Under the pieces are notes generated by a model, which did not search any database, was not told where the DNA came from, and saw only the letters and a list, made by a program, of their open reading frames with translations. Positions 49,665 to 63,200 of a stretch of 64,000 bases of DNA are shown piece by piece. The stretch is from Pezizomycotina sp. ARF18. Taxonomy: Eukaryota > Ascomycota. Made by a program: the position numbers and the translations under genes. Position 1 is the stretch's first letter; each line of letters starts with the position of its first letter. The DNA lies in NCBI GenBank assembly GCA_002224055.1, contig AZLU01000212.1:1-64000 (forward strand), written 5' to 3'.

Positions 49665-52600
49665 TCATACAGCAAATGCGGAACCAATCTCATCGAGTGC
49701 TTTTGATAGCCAGTGTAACAGCTCTCGATCTCCTTGTGCAACGGCTACGGCGTGGATATTAAGGGAAAGAGACTGAACAAATGCTGTTTTGGAGTTCTCG
49801 AAAGGCGCGAAGCTGTAGGTAGGTAGATAGTTAGCAAGCTTGGACGGACAGTCCACTTTGAAAGCAAAACCGTATCGGGATGATGCTTACAAGGCGTTGA
49901 TGGGATTCGGGTTGAGCGTTAAGCTCCACCATCTTTTCCAGGATATACAACATTTCCTTCCGCAGTCTTCTAGGCTGGGGCATCTTTCCGCGCAAAGGTT
50001 GATCCTACAATTAGTAAACTTAGTCTCTCCTCACGATATATTCCAAAAAAAAAAAAAAAAAAAAAAAAAAGCAACGGGAAATGGAGAACCTACAGCTACG
50101 AAATGCCTTAGTACTAGTGCTGTTCTCTGAACGAGATATGGCGCTGTGAGCTTGGATAATCTCCGCCACTCAACCTCAGCTGGAGTGAGGTTTCGTTAGT
50201 TCAAAATCAAAAAGCTTTTAGTCATGAATTTAGTTGGTAGTCTTACCTTTATCTCTTAGCTCGGACAATGCAAACAGCTCGTCGATGCAGACGTAGGCCA
50301 TCTTCGACCTCCTCTCCAGCACGGGTTCACAAGTGCTCCCATGAATGGGCTCTAGTAGAGCTGAGTAGTCATGGGCGCTGAAGCCATGTAATCATCTGCT
50401 ACAGTATACAGAAGTGATGCTTTGAAAACCTTCTCCACGTAGAACGATATTGTTCCCTCCGGAACGACTTCCCTGCCAAGTCGAGGGATTAACATGTTCC
50501 TTAGGCTTCGAAAGGCGTCAATATCGTATAGCTCGTCGCTTAATAGTGCCTTATCCAGAACGTTGAGCTATCAGCGGTGATGACGGCAGTTATTATGCTC
50601 ACTGATTTGATGCCAAAGCTTGGCCGTCGCTCGTCTTCCAAAGACTTCACTTGTCCACGACTTGTAAGCAAGGTTTCAGGAGGGACAGAGCCGCGTTAGT
50701 GGCCTGTCGCCAAAGAGGTTTTATTTTCGGTCCAGAGACGTTAGAGGCGTTGGAGCTGTATTTGAGGTTGATGGATTCCGCAAGAGCTTCAAAGACGGCC
50801 TCGACAGCCCCGCTTTCGTAGATGTCTTCGTCTTCCATGTGTTTACGGGCAGTGTCTTCCATCATTTTAATAGCACTAGAGGCCACAGCAACGTACGTAG
50901 GGAGTCGAGACTTCCCTTCTATACCTTTTTGGCGCTCAGGTGCCGAGTAGGGCATCCTACTGCAATTTGCTGCCTCCATTAGGATCAAAGAGGGAGCTCC
51001 TGGTATATCCGTCCTGATAAGCTTTATTGACAAGAGAATTGTAGACTGCAGTGGGGAGAGAGTTTCGACATCTGAAAAATATGCCGGAGAATCTGGATAA
51101 AGAAGACACTCTCGAAGAACTTTCAGGGATTTCTCGATCATGGCCGCGTTGATATCATTTGCCAATAATTTGTAAAGTGGGCTGAAACTTCCGACAAAAG
51201 CTTTCAGGTCTCTTGTATGCCGTTTCTAGAATTCCCCTCGATCCCGTGAACCAGGTTGGTACCCTGTGAAGCCCAAAGCTCCCACACCTGGTCTCTGCAT
51301 TCGTTCGGCAAAGCTTGTGGGTCCTTGATCGTTTCCAGTACACGACAGAGTTCCTTGAAACCGTCATGTTCACATCTAAGCCACGCCATTCAAGCAACGA
51401 TCTGAGATAAGCCATAAGCGTACTCCATACGATTTCAAAATCCGACTGTTGGGAGAAGACCTCGAAGTAGTTCGAATAGAGCGTCCCGATGCCCGATAAA
51501 ACCAGGTTCAAAGTCTCATCCCATTGTTTTCTTTGGCCGTCTTGTTTTTCTGATGACTTTACGGCTTCTTTCACCTGATCTCCTTTCATGATCTTGAAGA
51601 TGACGATATGGATGCAACAATTCCACGTTCTTGGACCAAGCTGATTTCCGTAAGTGTCGAATATCGAACAGCGTCTGAATAGAACCTATATTGCTTATTA
51701 GTATGGGTGATTATAGTAAAGGTGCGGGCACGGTATTGTACCATTGCGAACTTCAGCCTTGGGTCTTTCCTACGCCGGTGAGCCTTAGTAAAAGCACCAT
51801 CCACAGGCTCATGCTTATGTCCTAACCTCGATGGCCTTTAACTCTCTCCATCAGATCGTCTTCCGAACCGGGCAACTCGAAATCGCCGCCAGAGTCTGCT
51901 TTTTTTGTTTGCAAAAAGTCGGACACGTTCCAAAAGTATGTGATAGTCTGCGGATCCGTTAATACCCCCCAACAACAGTACCAGCCAAAAAGTGCGAGAA
52001 GATAACTCACTGTCAATGAGATATTCAAATCTCCAAGTTGACGACAAAATTCGTAAAGGGTATCAATCAAAATTAATATGCACTCCACAGGCAACGCAGA
52101 TAAGAAGTCAGAGCAAATGAGTTGTAGGGAATTGAAAGAGGACTTGACAAGCACCGGAGCCTTCCAAGGGAAAAGTACCGATAGACCTGAACATTATCTT
52201 CAGGCTCTTCATCCTCGTTGTCCATTTCAACATGCTGTTGAAAAGCACTCCGAATGATATCGAATACTATTTTCCACCCTGCTACGAGGGAGTCACCTGA
52301 CTGCTCTAGAATAGTATTAAGTGACTCCAAGACACCTTTGTGTATTTCCCGTTCCACATTCTTCTTTGAAAGGTCCACTGAAGCTCCTTGGCCAGGATAT
52401 TCGTTATCCAGAATTTGCTGATGGAGAGCCTTAAAAACCTTTCTTGGACTTCTGCGATCCCCTCCATTGTGGGATTAGACGCTAAAGTTTAGCGGCCATC
52501 ATTATGATTGTATTCAGAACATCAGCCGCCTTAAGACGAAGCGTGCTGGAGAGGTTGTCATGCGCTGATACTATAATTAAATGCTTCTGGATAACGTCCC

Positions 52601-55600
52601 AGCCGTTAGTGGAGGGATCCGGTCCCACAATCCGAACTATATTTGCCAAAGCCAGCTCGCCAAGCTTAACAAGGACGAAGCATTATCTCCTGCCATTGAG
52701 GGCGTGATGCTGATGCTGTTTAAACGCCGGTGATGCTTACTTGTCGGCGACTGGGGCTGTGGCGATCGCGCCGGAGACGTCCCTCGCTCTTCAATTGCTG
52801 ACTGGTGACTGAGCAGTTCGAATCCGAGGAGCTTGCACAGGGCAAGAAGCAAACTGACGAAGGCATCGTCTTGAAAAATCTTTAGTGCTTTCAAACATCC
52901 TTGTAGCAGAGTTCTCTATGCCGCTAGCTCAGATCCAATATTGCTCAATTGTGCTTGCGAATCGCTGCCTGACCGCGGCGGTTCCATTATCCTAGCCGTG
53001 CTTCCTGCCGAGAATTCTTTCGCATCGAAGAATACAAAATGTAATCCGCGTTCTGGAGAGTTCCAGAACTATTGTCCATGAGTCCTCGAGGCTCGGTCCT
53101 AGAACGGTCCCAAGGTTGAGCAGGGCTCTCAAGCATAATAGATTCCTTGTATTAAGCATGGCAATCGTTGTATCTTGGGCGGAGCTTCCAATATGGCGCC
53201 GCTTCTATCGGACATTAATAGTGCTCGTCGTGCTCACGAAGCTATCGACGCTGAGAAGTCCCTTCGCATTTGCGAACAGACTCTGACCGCTAGTGGGTTC
53301 AGATGGCGTGTGGTGGCCGCCTCCACTGGCGGACAGGAATTTGAAGGAACCGCTGCTTTGCCTAACGTGGTCAAGAACGCATCTCTTGGAGTTCCAAGCC
53401 GAAGTACACCTGCCGCTTGTGTGAACTTCTGAAATGACCGAACTAAAGCGTAGTAAGGTCCGAATCCAGAGTTGAATACAGGAATGTCGAATAACAAGCC
53501 AGCAGCGCGGGCCAGCAATTGTCCACAATTGCAGCCGTGATGTCTATTCAGGCTTCATTGGATGGTCATCGAGCTTTAAAGGATCAGAAAGCATAGCCTT
53601 CCGCTTCCCAATCGATTTCGTTCTTGAAACACCTTTGCTGGAGACTCGTTTCGTTTAGGAGTATCTGCGCCGCTAGGAGTCTCGCCATCTTCTGCCTTCT
53701 TTCCTGATAGTCCTTTCTTCTTTTTCTTGGACCCCTTCAATGTTTCGCCACCTGGGGACACTAGCGGGAGTATAAATTTGGCCAGGCCTCAGAAAAGCTG
53801 TTGATACAATTCAGAGCTAGGCAATAAATATACGAATCTGGAATAGAGGGCGGTTCTGTTTTGTCCAGATGGTCGATGCATGAACACGCATCAACTCCAT
53901 TGTGTGCTCAGGCCCGAAACTGTCATCTCACCGAGTCCCACGGCTCCGCCGATGATTCCTGCAAACGCCACCAGCTTCAAGGGCTGCCTGTTCACTTGGC
54001 AAATCCTTTGACTGCGCATGCCCGAAGGCACAGAAGATTGCGTGCCAGGCAATAATACTGGGTTTTTCTGTCGAGAGCCTAGCAAAGCCGCGCTTAAATC
54101 CTTGATGACAGACTTGGAACCTTCCTTTGCATCGTAACAGGTATAAATTTTGCGCACGAGAGCCGGTTCGGCAAATTCCCTTTATTATCTCCATGCATAA
54201 CGCCCTTTTCCATAGTGCTGCTGCATCGGGATCCAACATATGCGTCAGGAGTCCTAGCGCTACCTACACTCACGCTCTAATATCGAAGGTGTCTCCGAAG
54301 AAAGATGTAGAGAACGCGAATGATACGTACGGTTGTCGCAAAATTCAGACGGTCTGATAGGGACCTTATAACTAGGGCACTACCCTAGAGCGCAAAATGT
54401 GAGCTTGTTCGGGGTGTGAGAGAAGATATCAGAGTGATTCGTCAGGACCGATTCGATCAGCTCCAAACCAAAGGTCTGCGAGAGCTGGTGAAGCGCACGA
54501 ATTCTGATTTTTGGCCCTCTGTCAGGACACAGATCGTTAAATACCTATATATGCAAATTAGAATTCTTGAAAGCCATCTGATAGGCTGCATTTATACAGT
54601 AAACAGAAAGTTTTGACACAAACCCTATAAGCTCCAGTGCAGCTGCGTCTGACTTGCACTTCTCTGTCGATTGAAATGTCGCACTGTATGGGATCTCCGC
54701 AGCCTTATCTTCTCAAATCAGCACTATAGCATTACAAAGCCAACGTCTCTATTTCGATGCGCTTCACTTACCATCTTCAACGGAAACCTTGTCGAAAACA
54801 GATATTACGAGTTGCTGCAGAGCTGTTTCAATGTTAGAATGTCCCTGTAACGTCCTGTCACGATTGATGAATATCCATACTTGCGGCGGCAGTGTTGTTT
54901 TTATGGAGATTTATTGCTTTGCAATATCGAGCAAATGAGCAACGCTTCTCCGAGAAGCTCTCCTTGCAGACTGGCATAGTTTTGCAATAACGGCGGCAGG
55001 GCTTGCAGGATCTTCAGTTGTATGTCGAGCCCAGATGGTTTGCCAGATATCAGTAATACATCTTCTACCCGAATTTCTTACAGGAGAAGCGACGGGTATC
55101 GAACTGATTGGTAGCTTCTCTGAAAGCCTCCAATACATCTTTGAGCCTGGTCGCCACAAAATTGAATGATTTAGTCTATCAGTAAAAAAAAAAAAAAAAA
55201 AAAAAAGAAATTGAGCGGCATGCGGCATTGTCCCATACCTTAGCGAGTCCACCAGACACTGCTAATCTTTGGAGACAGCCGATGCGCTGGTAATGAGCTT
55301 CGTATTTTTTGTTGCGCAGGCGGTAATAACGGAGAGACAAACGACGAGTTCCGTGAGAGCTCTAATTTGGATACGCATTTTCTCCCGTTAGCTTTGAAAT
55401 AAGGAGCGACAGATAAGAGCTTCAGTCTGGCAGCTTAGGAAAATGGTCCGTATTACTGCAACTACTTCCGATTCCGTCCGTGAGACCAAAGGCTTCAACT
55501 CGGCAAGGATTTTTCAGTTGACTACAGAAGAACGACTGTTAGATTGAGATCCCCCGGCCACGCGTGAATGGAAAAGAAACAGAGCCATGGAGTCGCCAAA

Positions 55601-55698
55601 GTTGGGGAAAGAAAGGATTACAGCTTGATTTCTGGGCTCTTTCGCTTCGCCTCCTGGAGCAGGTTGGTGAGTTCATTGTGTAGAAACTGAGCGGTCAT
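49665..55698 (-). CDS. MON2-like Arf-GEF-related Golgi/endosome trafficking protein
   Basis: Very large HEAT-like protein related to Sec7-family Arf exchange factors but lacking the Sec7 domain. In yeast Mon2 (Ysl2) works with Dop1 and Neo1 at the trans-Golgi. The ATG at 55696-55698 gives MTAQFLHNELTNLLQEAKRK. A nearby exon gives RLKDVLEAFREATNQ and LQALPPLLQNYASLQGELLG, as expected for the N-terminal DCB-like region. The middle includes ALGDVSN-free Ser/Pro linkers near 52740. C-terminal blocks include ESLNTILEQSGDSLVAGWKI, VFDIIRSAFQQHV, LQLICSDFLSALPVECILIL, DTLYEFCRQLGDLNISLT and an FWNVSDFLQ segment, all typical of the MON2 C-terminal domain. Many short introns are present, two with long sense-strand T runs (50045-50070 and about 55182-55206). 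Many frame breaks occur. The stop at 49665 is inferred. Confidence 0.85.
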
Positions 55699-56495
55699 GT
55701 CCACCGAGATCGAGAGCTGCAGGAAACGAGTTGCATAAGAACCGAAGAACCAAACCGAAAAGGATCCACTCCAGTTCAACAGCGTAGCCCTATTTATAAA
55801 AATCTAAAATGCTCAGAAAGATATATGAGAGATGGTATTGATATATATCGCTTTGCACTAGGCGATACTAAAAAGGGAGAACGAGGAAGAAAGGAAAGAG
55901 AGATGGTTTGTGTTGTTGTGTAGTAGTTTGTTGTTTACTGCTTCGTATGGATGGGAATTAGTAGGCTTTGAAATTGGCCGTATACGTAAACTTGCTGAAT
56001 GCTAGAGACACTTTTTCAGAACTCGTCGCCAGTATCCGGCGCTCCATTCCTTCTAACCAACGCCAAGCCCTGCATTAAAAAAAAAAAAAAAAAAAAGGTT
56101 AACAGCGATTAAGTTTATGGAGCCGCCCCCAAAAAAAAAAAAAATAATCCTACGCGCCAGAAGAAGCCATTTTGTAGTATAGCACCCCAATAAATAGAAA
56201 ACCCCTACTTAGTTGCTCACACCCTTTCTTTCTTTAACTTAACGAAGCTACCCCGCAAATTTTAGGACTCAAAGCCTTATTTTTCTCAACAAAACTCCGC
56301 GCTATCTAATCTTTTCCCGTTTTATTTAAAGATCTTCACCTGAGACCAAACGACCATCCTCTCCATCGTCATCGAAGCTTCTCTTAGCCCTACGGGACGT
56401 CCTTTTCGATCACGTTCAGACCACCTTCGTCGAAAACTAGGACATTCAAATAGCAGCAAGAAAATTACCACCGTCCGTGTGAAAGTCTTATCGAA
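55699..56495. promoter_or_regulatory. Shared divergent promoter region of MON2 and MMS2
   Basis: About 800 bases between two genes transcribed in opposite directions. Holds A-runs at about 56079-56097 and 56131-56144. No specific binding site claimed. Confidence 0.45.
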
Positions 56496-57354
56496 ATGGC
56501 CAAAGTTCCACGAAACTTTCGTCTGCTAGAAGAGCTGGAGAAAGGAGAGAAAGGGCTTGGTGCAGGTATATATGAAAAAATCCAAGAAAACGGCTTTTTT
56601 TTTTTTCCTTGTTAGGGCTTTTCTCTTTCGTTTGAGGCATTCTAGCTAATCAGGAATGCTTCACTTCCCTAGAGGCATGCTCATACGGTTTGGCTGATGG
56701 CAACGATATCATGATGACAAACTGGAACGGGACTATCCTAGGCCCACCTCATGTACGATCGACCCCAGTCTGATCTGCCGCGTAAATCTTGTTACTCAAA
56801 CGCTCATGGGGTTTGTCGTGCTAGTTACACTAAATTCTGATTTGCTCTCGGATCTTTTTTTTTTTTTTAAATTTAGAGCGCGCACGAGAACCGCATCTAC
56901 AGCCTCACGTTACTTTGCGATGCGGATTACCCCGATAAGCCGCCAATCGTTCAGTTCCAAACGAAGATCAACCTTCCGTGCGTCAGTTCTAGTAACGGAA
57001 AGGTAACGTTTTTCACCTTGACGGTTCTTGGTTCCAAACCAACGTCTCCCTATTCTAACTTTGGGTTCTTCAAAAAACACATTTAGGTTGACCCTGCGAA
57101 GCTCAACTGCCTAGCTAATTGGAAGAGGGAATACACCATGGAAACGGTCTTGGTCGAGCTTAGACGGTACAAGAATATCCACCAAATCTACTTTTCTTCC
57201 CTTTTTTTCTCTCTCTCAAAACAAAGAAACAAAGGAAAGAAATGGATAAAAAAAATAAACGCAGCTCTGTACTGAATTTCCTTATCTTAAAAGCTCCATG
57301 GCCGCACCGGCAAACAAAAAGCTTCCCCAGCCTCCGGAGGGTTCGACCTATTAG
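56496..57354 (+). CDS. Ubiquitin-conjugating enzyme variant Mms2
   Basis: UEV protein without the catalytic cysteine. With Ubc13 it builds Lys63-linked ubiquitin chains in post-replication DNA repair. Five exons join cleanly and keep one frame: 56496-56565, 56673-56752, 56877-57002, 57088-57166 and 57294-57354. The protein starts MAKVPRNFRLLEELEKGEKG, has DIMMTNWNGTILGPPH, HENRIYSLTLLCDADYPDKP and PPIVQFQTKINLPCVSSSNG, then LNCLANWKREYTMETVLVEL. It ends NKKLPQPPEGSTY with TAG. Where active E2 enzymes have the HPN-x-Cys site this protein has LPCVSSSNG, as other Mms2 proteins do. Length is about 138 residues, normal for the family. It is the only gene in the window I could read from end to end without a frame break. 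Confidence 0.96.
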
Positions 57355-57992
57355 ACATCCTACGGGTAGCTTTAAGGACTTTTGATGGATTCCCTCCTTC
57401 CAACACCTTTCGACATTTCTCGCTCTACACATGCACACAGTGAAAGTATTACGACCGCAAAACGGTGTTTTAATGCATATTGTCTTCTTTTTTGGGGGTG
57501 GTTGCTGGATGAATATAAGGAATTGTTCCGGATTGGTAGGAGAAAGAAAAGGCAGATAAACGTGCATCCTTCTTTATCTCTTTCTCTCTACCTTTAAATC
57601 CCATACTTCGGTTTCTTTTGTACACATAACTAGAAAATGAGATCTGCGCGAGCTTGGATAGTGAGGCAAAGCAATAGGAATCGAAAAATGTAGTCTGAAG
57701 CTAAAGATCGCACTTTATATCCGGAGTATTTTAGCTATCGTAGTGAACGGGATGGATAGCTTTCTGAAGAACCTAGCTGAAAAATCATGTTGCAATGCCT
57801 AAAGGTTCTTTGTGATACCACCTACCTGAGCTTTGCCTAGTATAAACTGCTCTCTTTCTTTTTTTAAGCCGAAAAGTTTTTTCCGAGATACAACCATGAG
57901 AGCTTTTATAACTTAGCTCTAAAAATTTTTATTGCCCAAAGGTCTTCTCCACAGTAACACCAATAAACTAACTTGGACCCCGATCAAATGCT
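57355..57992. other. Short intergenic region between MMS2 and the LYR gene
   Basis: Mostly AT-rich, with a CT-rich stretch near 57575-57595. No gene seen. It carries the MMS2 3' end and the promoter of the next gene on the same strand. Confidence 0.45.
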
Positions 57993-59286
57993 ATGGTCCG
58001 GCGCATCACCGTCCTCAGTCTCGTGCCGGAGCATAGGATAGCGTGTCAGTATACATAACAAAATGCTCTTACTTCCTTATCTTCTTCCTACTAACAGGCG
58101 CAATATTCATGCAGGGATACAGGCCTCGCATTGTACAGGCGGCTTCTACAGCACACAAAAGCTACTACCGGCCGTTACGAAACCAACTTCGGAGCCTTCA
58201 GATAGTGCTCAAGCCCCACTATAAAACCTGTTAGCGAGAATGACGATGTGAAGACGAGGAAGTCTACGCTGGCGGATCAGGTCCGCGGCCTCGTCAAGAA
58301 ATCCTTCAAGAGGAATGTGAAGGATAGGAAGATAAACGAAATACGGGAGCTTCTACGTACGGCTACGAGGTCGAAAGCGCACTCTCGCGAGCCGTACAAG
58401 GCGATGGAGAAGCGGTAGGTCGGGTAGCGCAGATGGTCCGCGAAGAACACCGCAAGGACAGAAGGGGGTCGACCCTTCCGCGTACCGTAGGATGACGGTG
58501 CACGTGCCCGCTACAACTACTACCAAAGAAGCTCCGAAGGGACCGCTGCCTTACGAGCAACCCATTAAATCGACCGCGTGGCATTTACAAAGGCGGAAAG
58601 AGCAAGAAGCTCGGCAAGCACAGCAAGACTACGCTATTACGACGAATTCGAAGAAGAAGAAGGGTGGTGCTTCACCGAAGAATACGAAAGAGGCGCATAT
58701 AACGCAAGAACAGGTACCGGCGGCTCCTCCATCGAGCAAAGGGGCGGAAAAGCAGCCACCATCCCGCCGTAAAAGGACCGCGTGCCTTCTTTTAATCACG
58801 CGCAGGGCATAGCGCTGCTACGCTGGCCCGGCGTCCCGCAGTCCCTCAAGGTGTCGATGATGATCAAGAAGAAAGGCAGGAGGAAGATGCAACGGCACGA
58901 GCAAGTAAAAGCGCTCAAGGCGTACGCCATGCTCGCGGACGAAGAGGACCTATGGGACAAGCTTGTCGACGAGGACATGAAATCCGACGGTTTGCTACGG
59001 GAGGTAGCGAGGAGGATGGAGAACGGCCTTGGGTCTGGGAAGCTAACGCCGCGATCGGACTGATCAGCCAGACTATCGTGCAGGAGGCAAAGAGGAATTT
59101 TGAAAAGGGCAAGAAGCTGTGGGCGATCGTGAAGAGAAGAGGGCGGAAAGAGACGCGCTCAAAGTTGAAAACAAAAGGCTCCGGAGGCAGAGGCAGCGGG
59201 AACGTAGATTGGAACGCAAAGCTGCTTCTAAACCGAAGCGGAAAGAACGTGTGTAGTATAATGTGTAATTTATACTGTGTAATTTA
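57993..59286 (+). CDS. LYR-motif protein, Cup1-like
   Basis: Fungal mitochondrial-type LYR protein; the family generally binds acyl-ACP and assists complex or Fe-S assembly. The LYR segment reads LALYRRLLQHTKATTGRYET near 58130, after an intron acceptor near 58098. It continues LADQVRGLVKKSFKRNVKDR and KINEIRELLRTATRSKAH, the usual LYR helix pattern with a conserved RxxF. Further on are GPLPYEQPIKSTAWHLQRRK and EQEARQAQQDY, then a Lys-rich stretch. Near 58790 comes FNHAQGIALLRWPGVPQSL, and the C-terminus is a long basic helix rich in Arg, Lys and Glu. An in-frame TAG near 58197 and two later shifts interrupt the reading. The ATG at 57993 (MVRRITVLSLVPEHR) is a guess. The Cup1-like assignment rests on the LYR plus basic-tail layout and is moderately sure. 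Confidence 0.68.
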
Positions 59287-60211
59287 ATATAGATAAGTAA
59301 TATATAGCGAAACCCGGATATCTTGAGATCTTGTTTGGAACCTAAACTAGCATGAATCAGCATCTGCCCTCCCAACCCTATAGTGATCGATCCACATTTG
59401 CTCTCACGATTCATATAAAACTACGTCAATATTTTATACTTCAAGGGAAAAAATGGTATAGATAGATATATCTAGTAAGGTACATGCATATGTGCACCTC
59501 TTTAAATTTTCTACAATAAAGATGGTAAAATAGAATAAAACAATCGAGAGCAATAATATATATCTGTATACCTATCTCTCGCCATTCATTTAAAGATACA
59601 ATACTTAGTAGGAAGAATGATGCATATATGTATTTCGAGAGAAACTTTTCCCCCAACAAAATCAAAAACTAGAATCGATGAAAAATACGGAGAAAATGAG
59701 ACCAGTGCGTAAGAATAACAGAAAGTTCACGATATTAAAGTAAGAAATTATTGCAAGGCCATAGAAGGGAAGAATAAAGGCGACAAAGTCATGACATGAC
59801 ACATGGTAGGTAGTAAGCAATAAAAGAAACCGTGTATATAGACTCGCTGATGCAATGAAATTTACGTACCTTTTGCGGATAATTGAAGAAAGCAATGAGA
59901 TTCGTCAAAGAACAAAAAGAAAAGGAAAGGAAAGAGGAAAAGAAGAAAAAGAAGCAATGTTTAACAAGAGAAAACAGTAGAAACTTTAGAGAAAATCACA
60001 CCTAACCGTTTTATACAAAAAGCCCCCAATAGTTTAACGCCAATCATTGTCTTTCAACTATCAGTACAGAAAAAGAAATCCGTAAAAGGAGGATATCCAA
60101 AGGTAATCAAAATAATAAATGATGAAGGTAAAAGAGAATTGAGAGATAAAATCAAAAATAAAAATTTATACACTCAAGTAGAAATGGGGACGCAAGTGTG
60201 CCTTTGATACC
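59287..60211. other. Convergent spacer between the LYR gene and SCAP
   Basis: AT-rich DNA of about 920 bases with no homopolymer over 10 and no recognised gene. It probably holds the two 3' UTRs. Confidence 0.5.
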
Positions 60212-63200
60212 TCATGTGTTTGGGTAAAGCAATGACCGATGAGCCCGCTTGCGAGGGTAAGTAGCGCCGTGGGGAATATCGTCCTGCGAGTCGTCTTCGT
60301 GAAATCTCTCAAACCCTAGCGTTAGAATTTTTATGTTATTGCCGAATCCAACGCCGACAGTGCGAGGTCCTATTCTTGCTACAGGCCCGATTCTGCTAAC
60401 TAAGAGCTCATGGCGCGCACGCAAGGGATTGTTGCTCTCGGACCATTCATCGAGAGAGTAAAGTGCCACCTTGCCGTCAAATTCCATGGTCCATATTTCC
60501 CAGTTTTTGTTGTCTTCCGCGTTGCTCGTAACAGCAGAGACATGCCTGCGCCGAAGATCATATTCCCTGGATGTCGCGCCGACTCTCTTTCCCTCGCTCT
60601 GGGCCGATGCAAACCGATGACCGAGTTAAGCGCCGTCACTTCCCAGCCTCCTGCACGCTCAAACCAATGCGCCGATTCAGAGATATCCTCTAAGACAAAG
60701 CAGGAGTCGTTCTCGACGGTCGACTTGGATCTGAGGCATATACGTCGACTTTTGTTCCGCGACATGACATGGTACGTGTTCATTACAAACATACCCGTCT
60801 CGGCTAACGTGTAGGCAATGGAGAAGGACGTTACCGACACTGAGCCGCAGCTTAGGCAGGATTGTCGATTCCCATTGAATGCTCGCAGAGTATTTTGCCG
60901 AATGTGTCCCGTTTGAAGCGTTCTTAATGTGTGGCCTGTGAACTATATCAGCATCAAGAGAGGGTATATTAATAAACAAGGACTGAATTTTTTGCACTCA
61001 CCACTACGGAACTCGACAACGTTTAGAATACCCGAGCTCGCGTACAACATTAACCTTATCTTGGGTAGAACCAACGTTACGGTGCGTTCGGTCAGACCAT
61101 TTGACGGAATGGCCGCGACCATAGCTGCTGAGTGGTCCAACTTCCATATCTGAACATGCTTTCGAAAACCTTGCCGGATAAGGTGGTCGATATTATCCTG
61201 AACGATGATCTTGAAGCCAGGGCGGACTGCGCCGAAATAATGGGGTCTTCAGTACATATCTGATGCTCTTTCGCAGGTAACAGACGAATCCTTGATGGGC
61301 CCGAGTGGCTGCCCAAACCCGCAGGAAAGTAAAATCACGGAGAACCATCGCTTTTAATAACTAATAGACGCGGGCCTCCGGTGAGTCCGTTTTCGGAGCA
61401 AAGAAGAAGCCAGGAGGTCGACCATCTGGAAACTCCATAGGTAATGATGGCTCAAATCTGCTTTCTTTTACATTCCACAACGAAATATCATGGCGACTGT
61501 GCTGCGGTAGCGCTCTTTGTCCTATTTGAGGCGCAATAGCAATCCACTCGCCTTCGTCATCAATCGCGATGGAAAGAATAGGCCACAGTATGTGTTCAGG
61601 ACACGTCGGCCTGATTTCTTCTTTCGAATACCTGAGATCTGTTGCCCTCAATTTCCACACCACAATCTTACGATCAAGCCCCACAGAAACAAGCAAGCCC
61701 TTCTTGGAAGCGACTACTAGGACCACGTCCAGCGTGTGTCCGAATTCCAGAGACTTGCAACTCACCGGAGATACTATCTCATCAGAAAGTGCGTGCTCGT
61801 CTCGGGTGTGCCAAACCCAAGGAGATAATTCAAAAATAGAGTTACCAATGCCAACAGACGGCAACAGTATACAGTAAGGATCTAAAATGACCCCGAAGGG
61901 TAGAGAAGTCGATCTCGATCAAACGATCGATACCTGGTGGGCCTGTATCGGGCTTCGTCCGGTTTGATCCTTCGATCATGAAAAACAATGATTATATACT
62001 TTAGCAACTATCCTGCCGGCACCTTGTTTTACAGCATCGATGAGTTCTTTGCCAGTTAGCTGGTCCTGCAATCGGAGCCACGATGTTGGTTCGTGCCTGG
62101 TTCATTGGAAAGGCAGGCATCATATCGTTAGACGAAGTGTTCATATCTTGTAAAAAATAAAAAAGCTGTCGCAATTTGTCGAAGACGGTTTCGTTCTCGA
62201 CGAAATGGTAATTCAGAGCGATAACAAAGCATATCATCTAAGCAAGCCCCAGGGGCTGTTAGCAATTTACTCGCTGCTGAGATCCAGGAGGCTGTTTGGA
62301 ATTATGGTATAAGGATGTGAACTTCAGCTAGTGTAAGAACTTACAATGATGGTTCCAGCAACTCGAGAGCTCACGGGCGCATTTCCATATCCAGTATCAT
62401 ATCGGTGAAGCCATTCACTGTATTATATGGTAACGAACGACGATTTCGCTGCTTGTGTGGCTTTTTGACTCGGATCGCTCGAGGAAATCCTTAAGTTCCA
62501 GTCTACTGATTTCCACTCTGAGAACGGCGACAAAAAACGTAAGATGCAAGAGGAAGTCAAGAAATATCGCCAATCCCGCGAACGCGCAAATCTCTTTCAC
62601 CGCTGGGAGGGAAATTTGCGCCACAACAAAAAGAAGCATCAAATCTGTTGCGACAGCGACCGTGGAAGAAAGCCCACTTTGCCAACTGCTGTTGCTATCC
62701 TGTTCTGAACAGGCATTTCCGGAGGTGTTCCAAAGACTGCATTTATCAGCCGGGACCTGATTTGAACGTCAGTATTGTGTCAAAAGCGGATGCAATCGAA
62801 TTTAGCAGGGTTTTCGAGCTATGAATCGGCAACTTACATGTTCTCGAGCCCAATCACCATCACGACAAATGGATAAAATTCTCTGGGTATATGAGAGACC
62901 GGTATCTTTAAAACGGCCAGAACGGTAAAACTTGAAAAAACGGAGGCAAAAACCTACTCAATTGTCAGTGCTTCGATTTTAACGTGGAGAGGACAAGGGA
63001 GGGGAAAAAATAAATAGTTGAGTGACGACACAAACCTCCAGCACAAAAGTAAGATAGAGCCCAAACCGCGATCTTACAGCCGGCATCCTCCTCATGTATG
63101 CTCCAAGATATATAAGGAGAAGCGAGTAGCAAGCAACAATTACGAAGATGTCGAACCCATTCATCGGTTGAAAAACGAACTGATAAATGTTAGCTTTATG

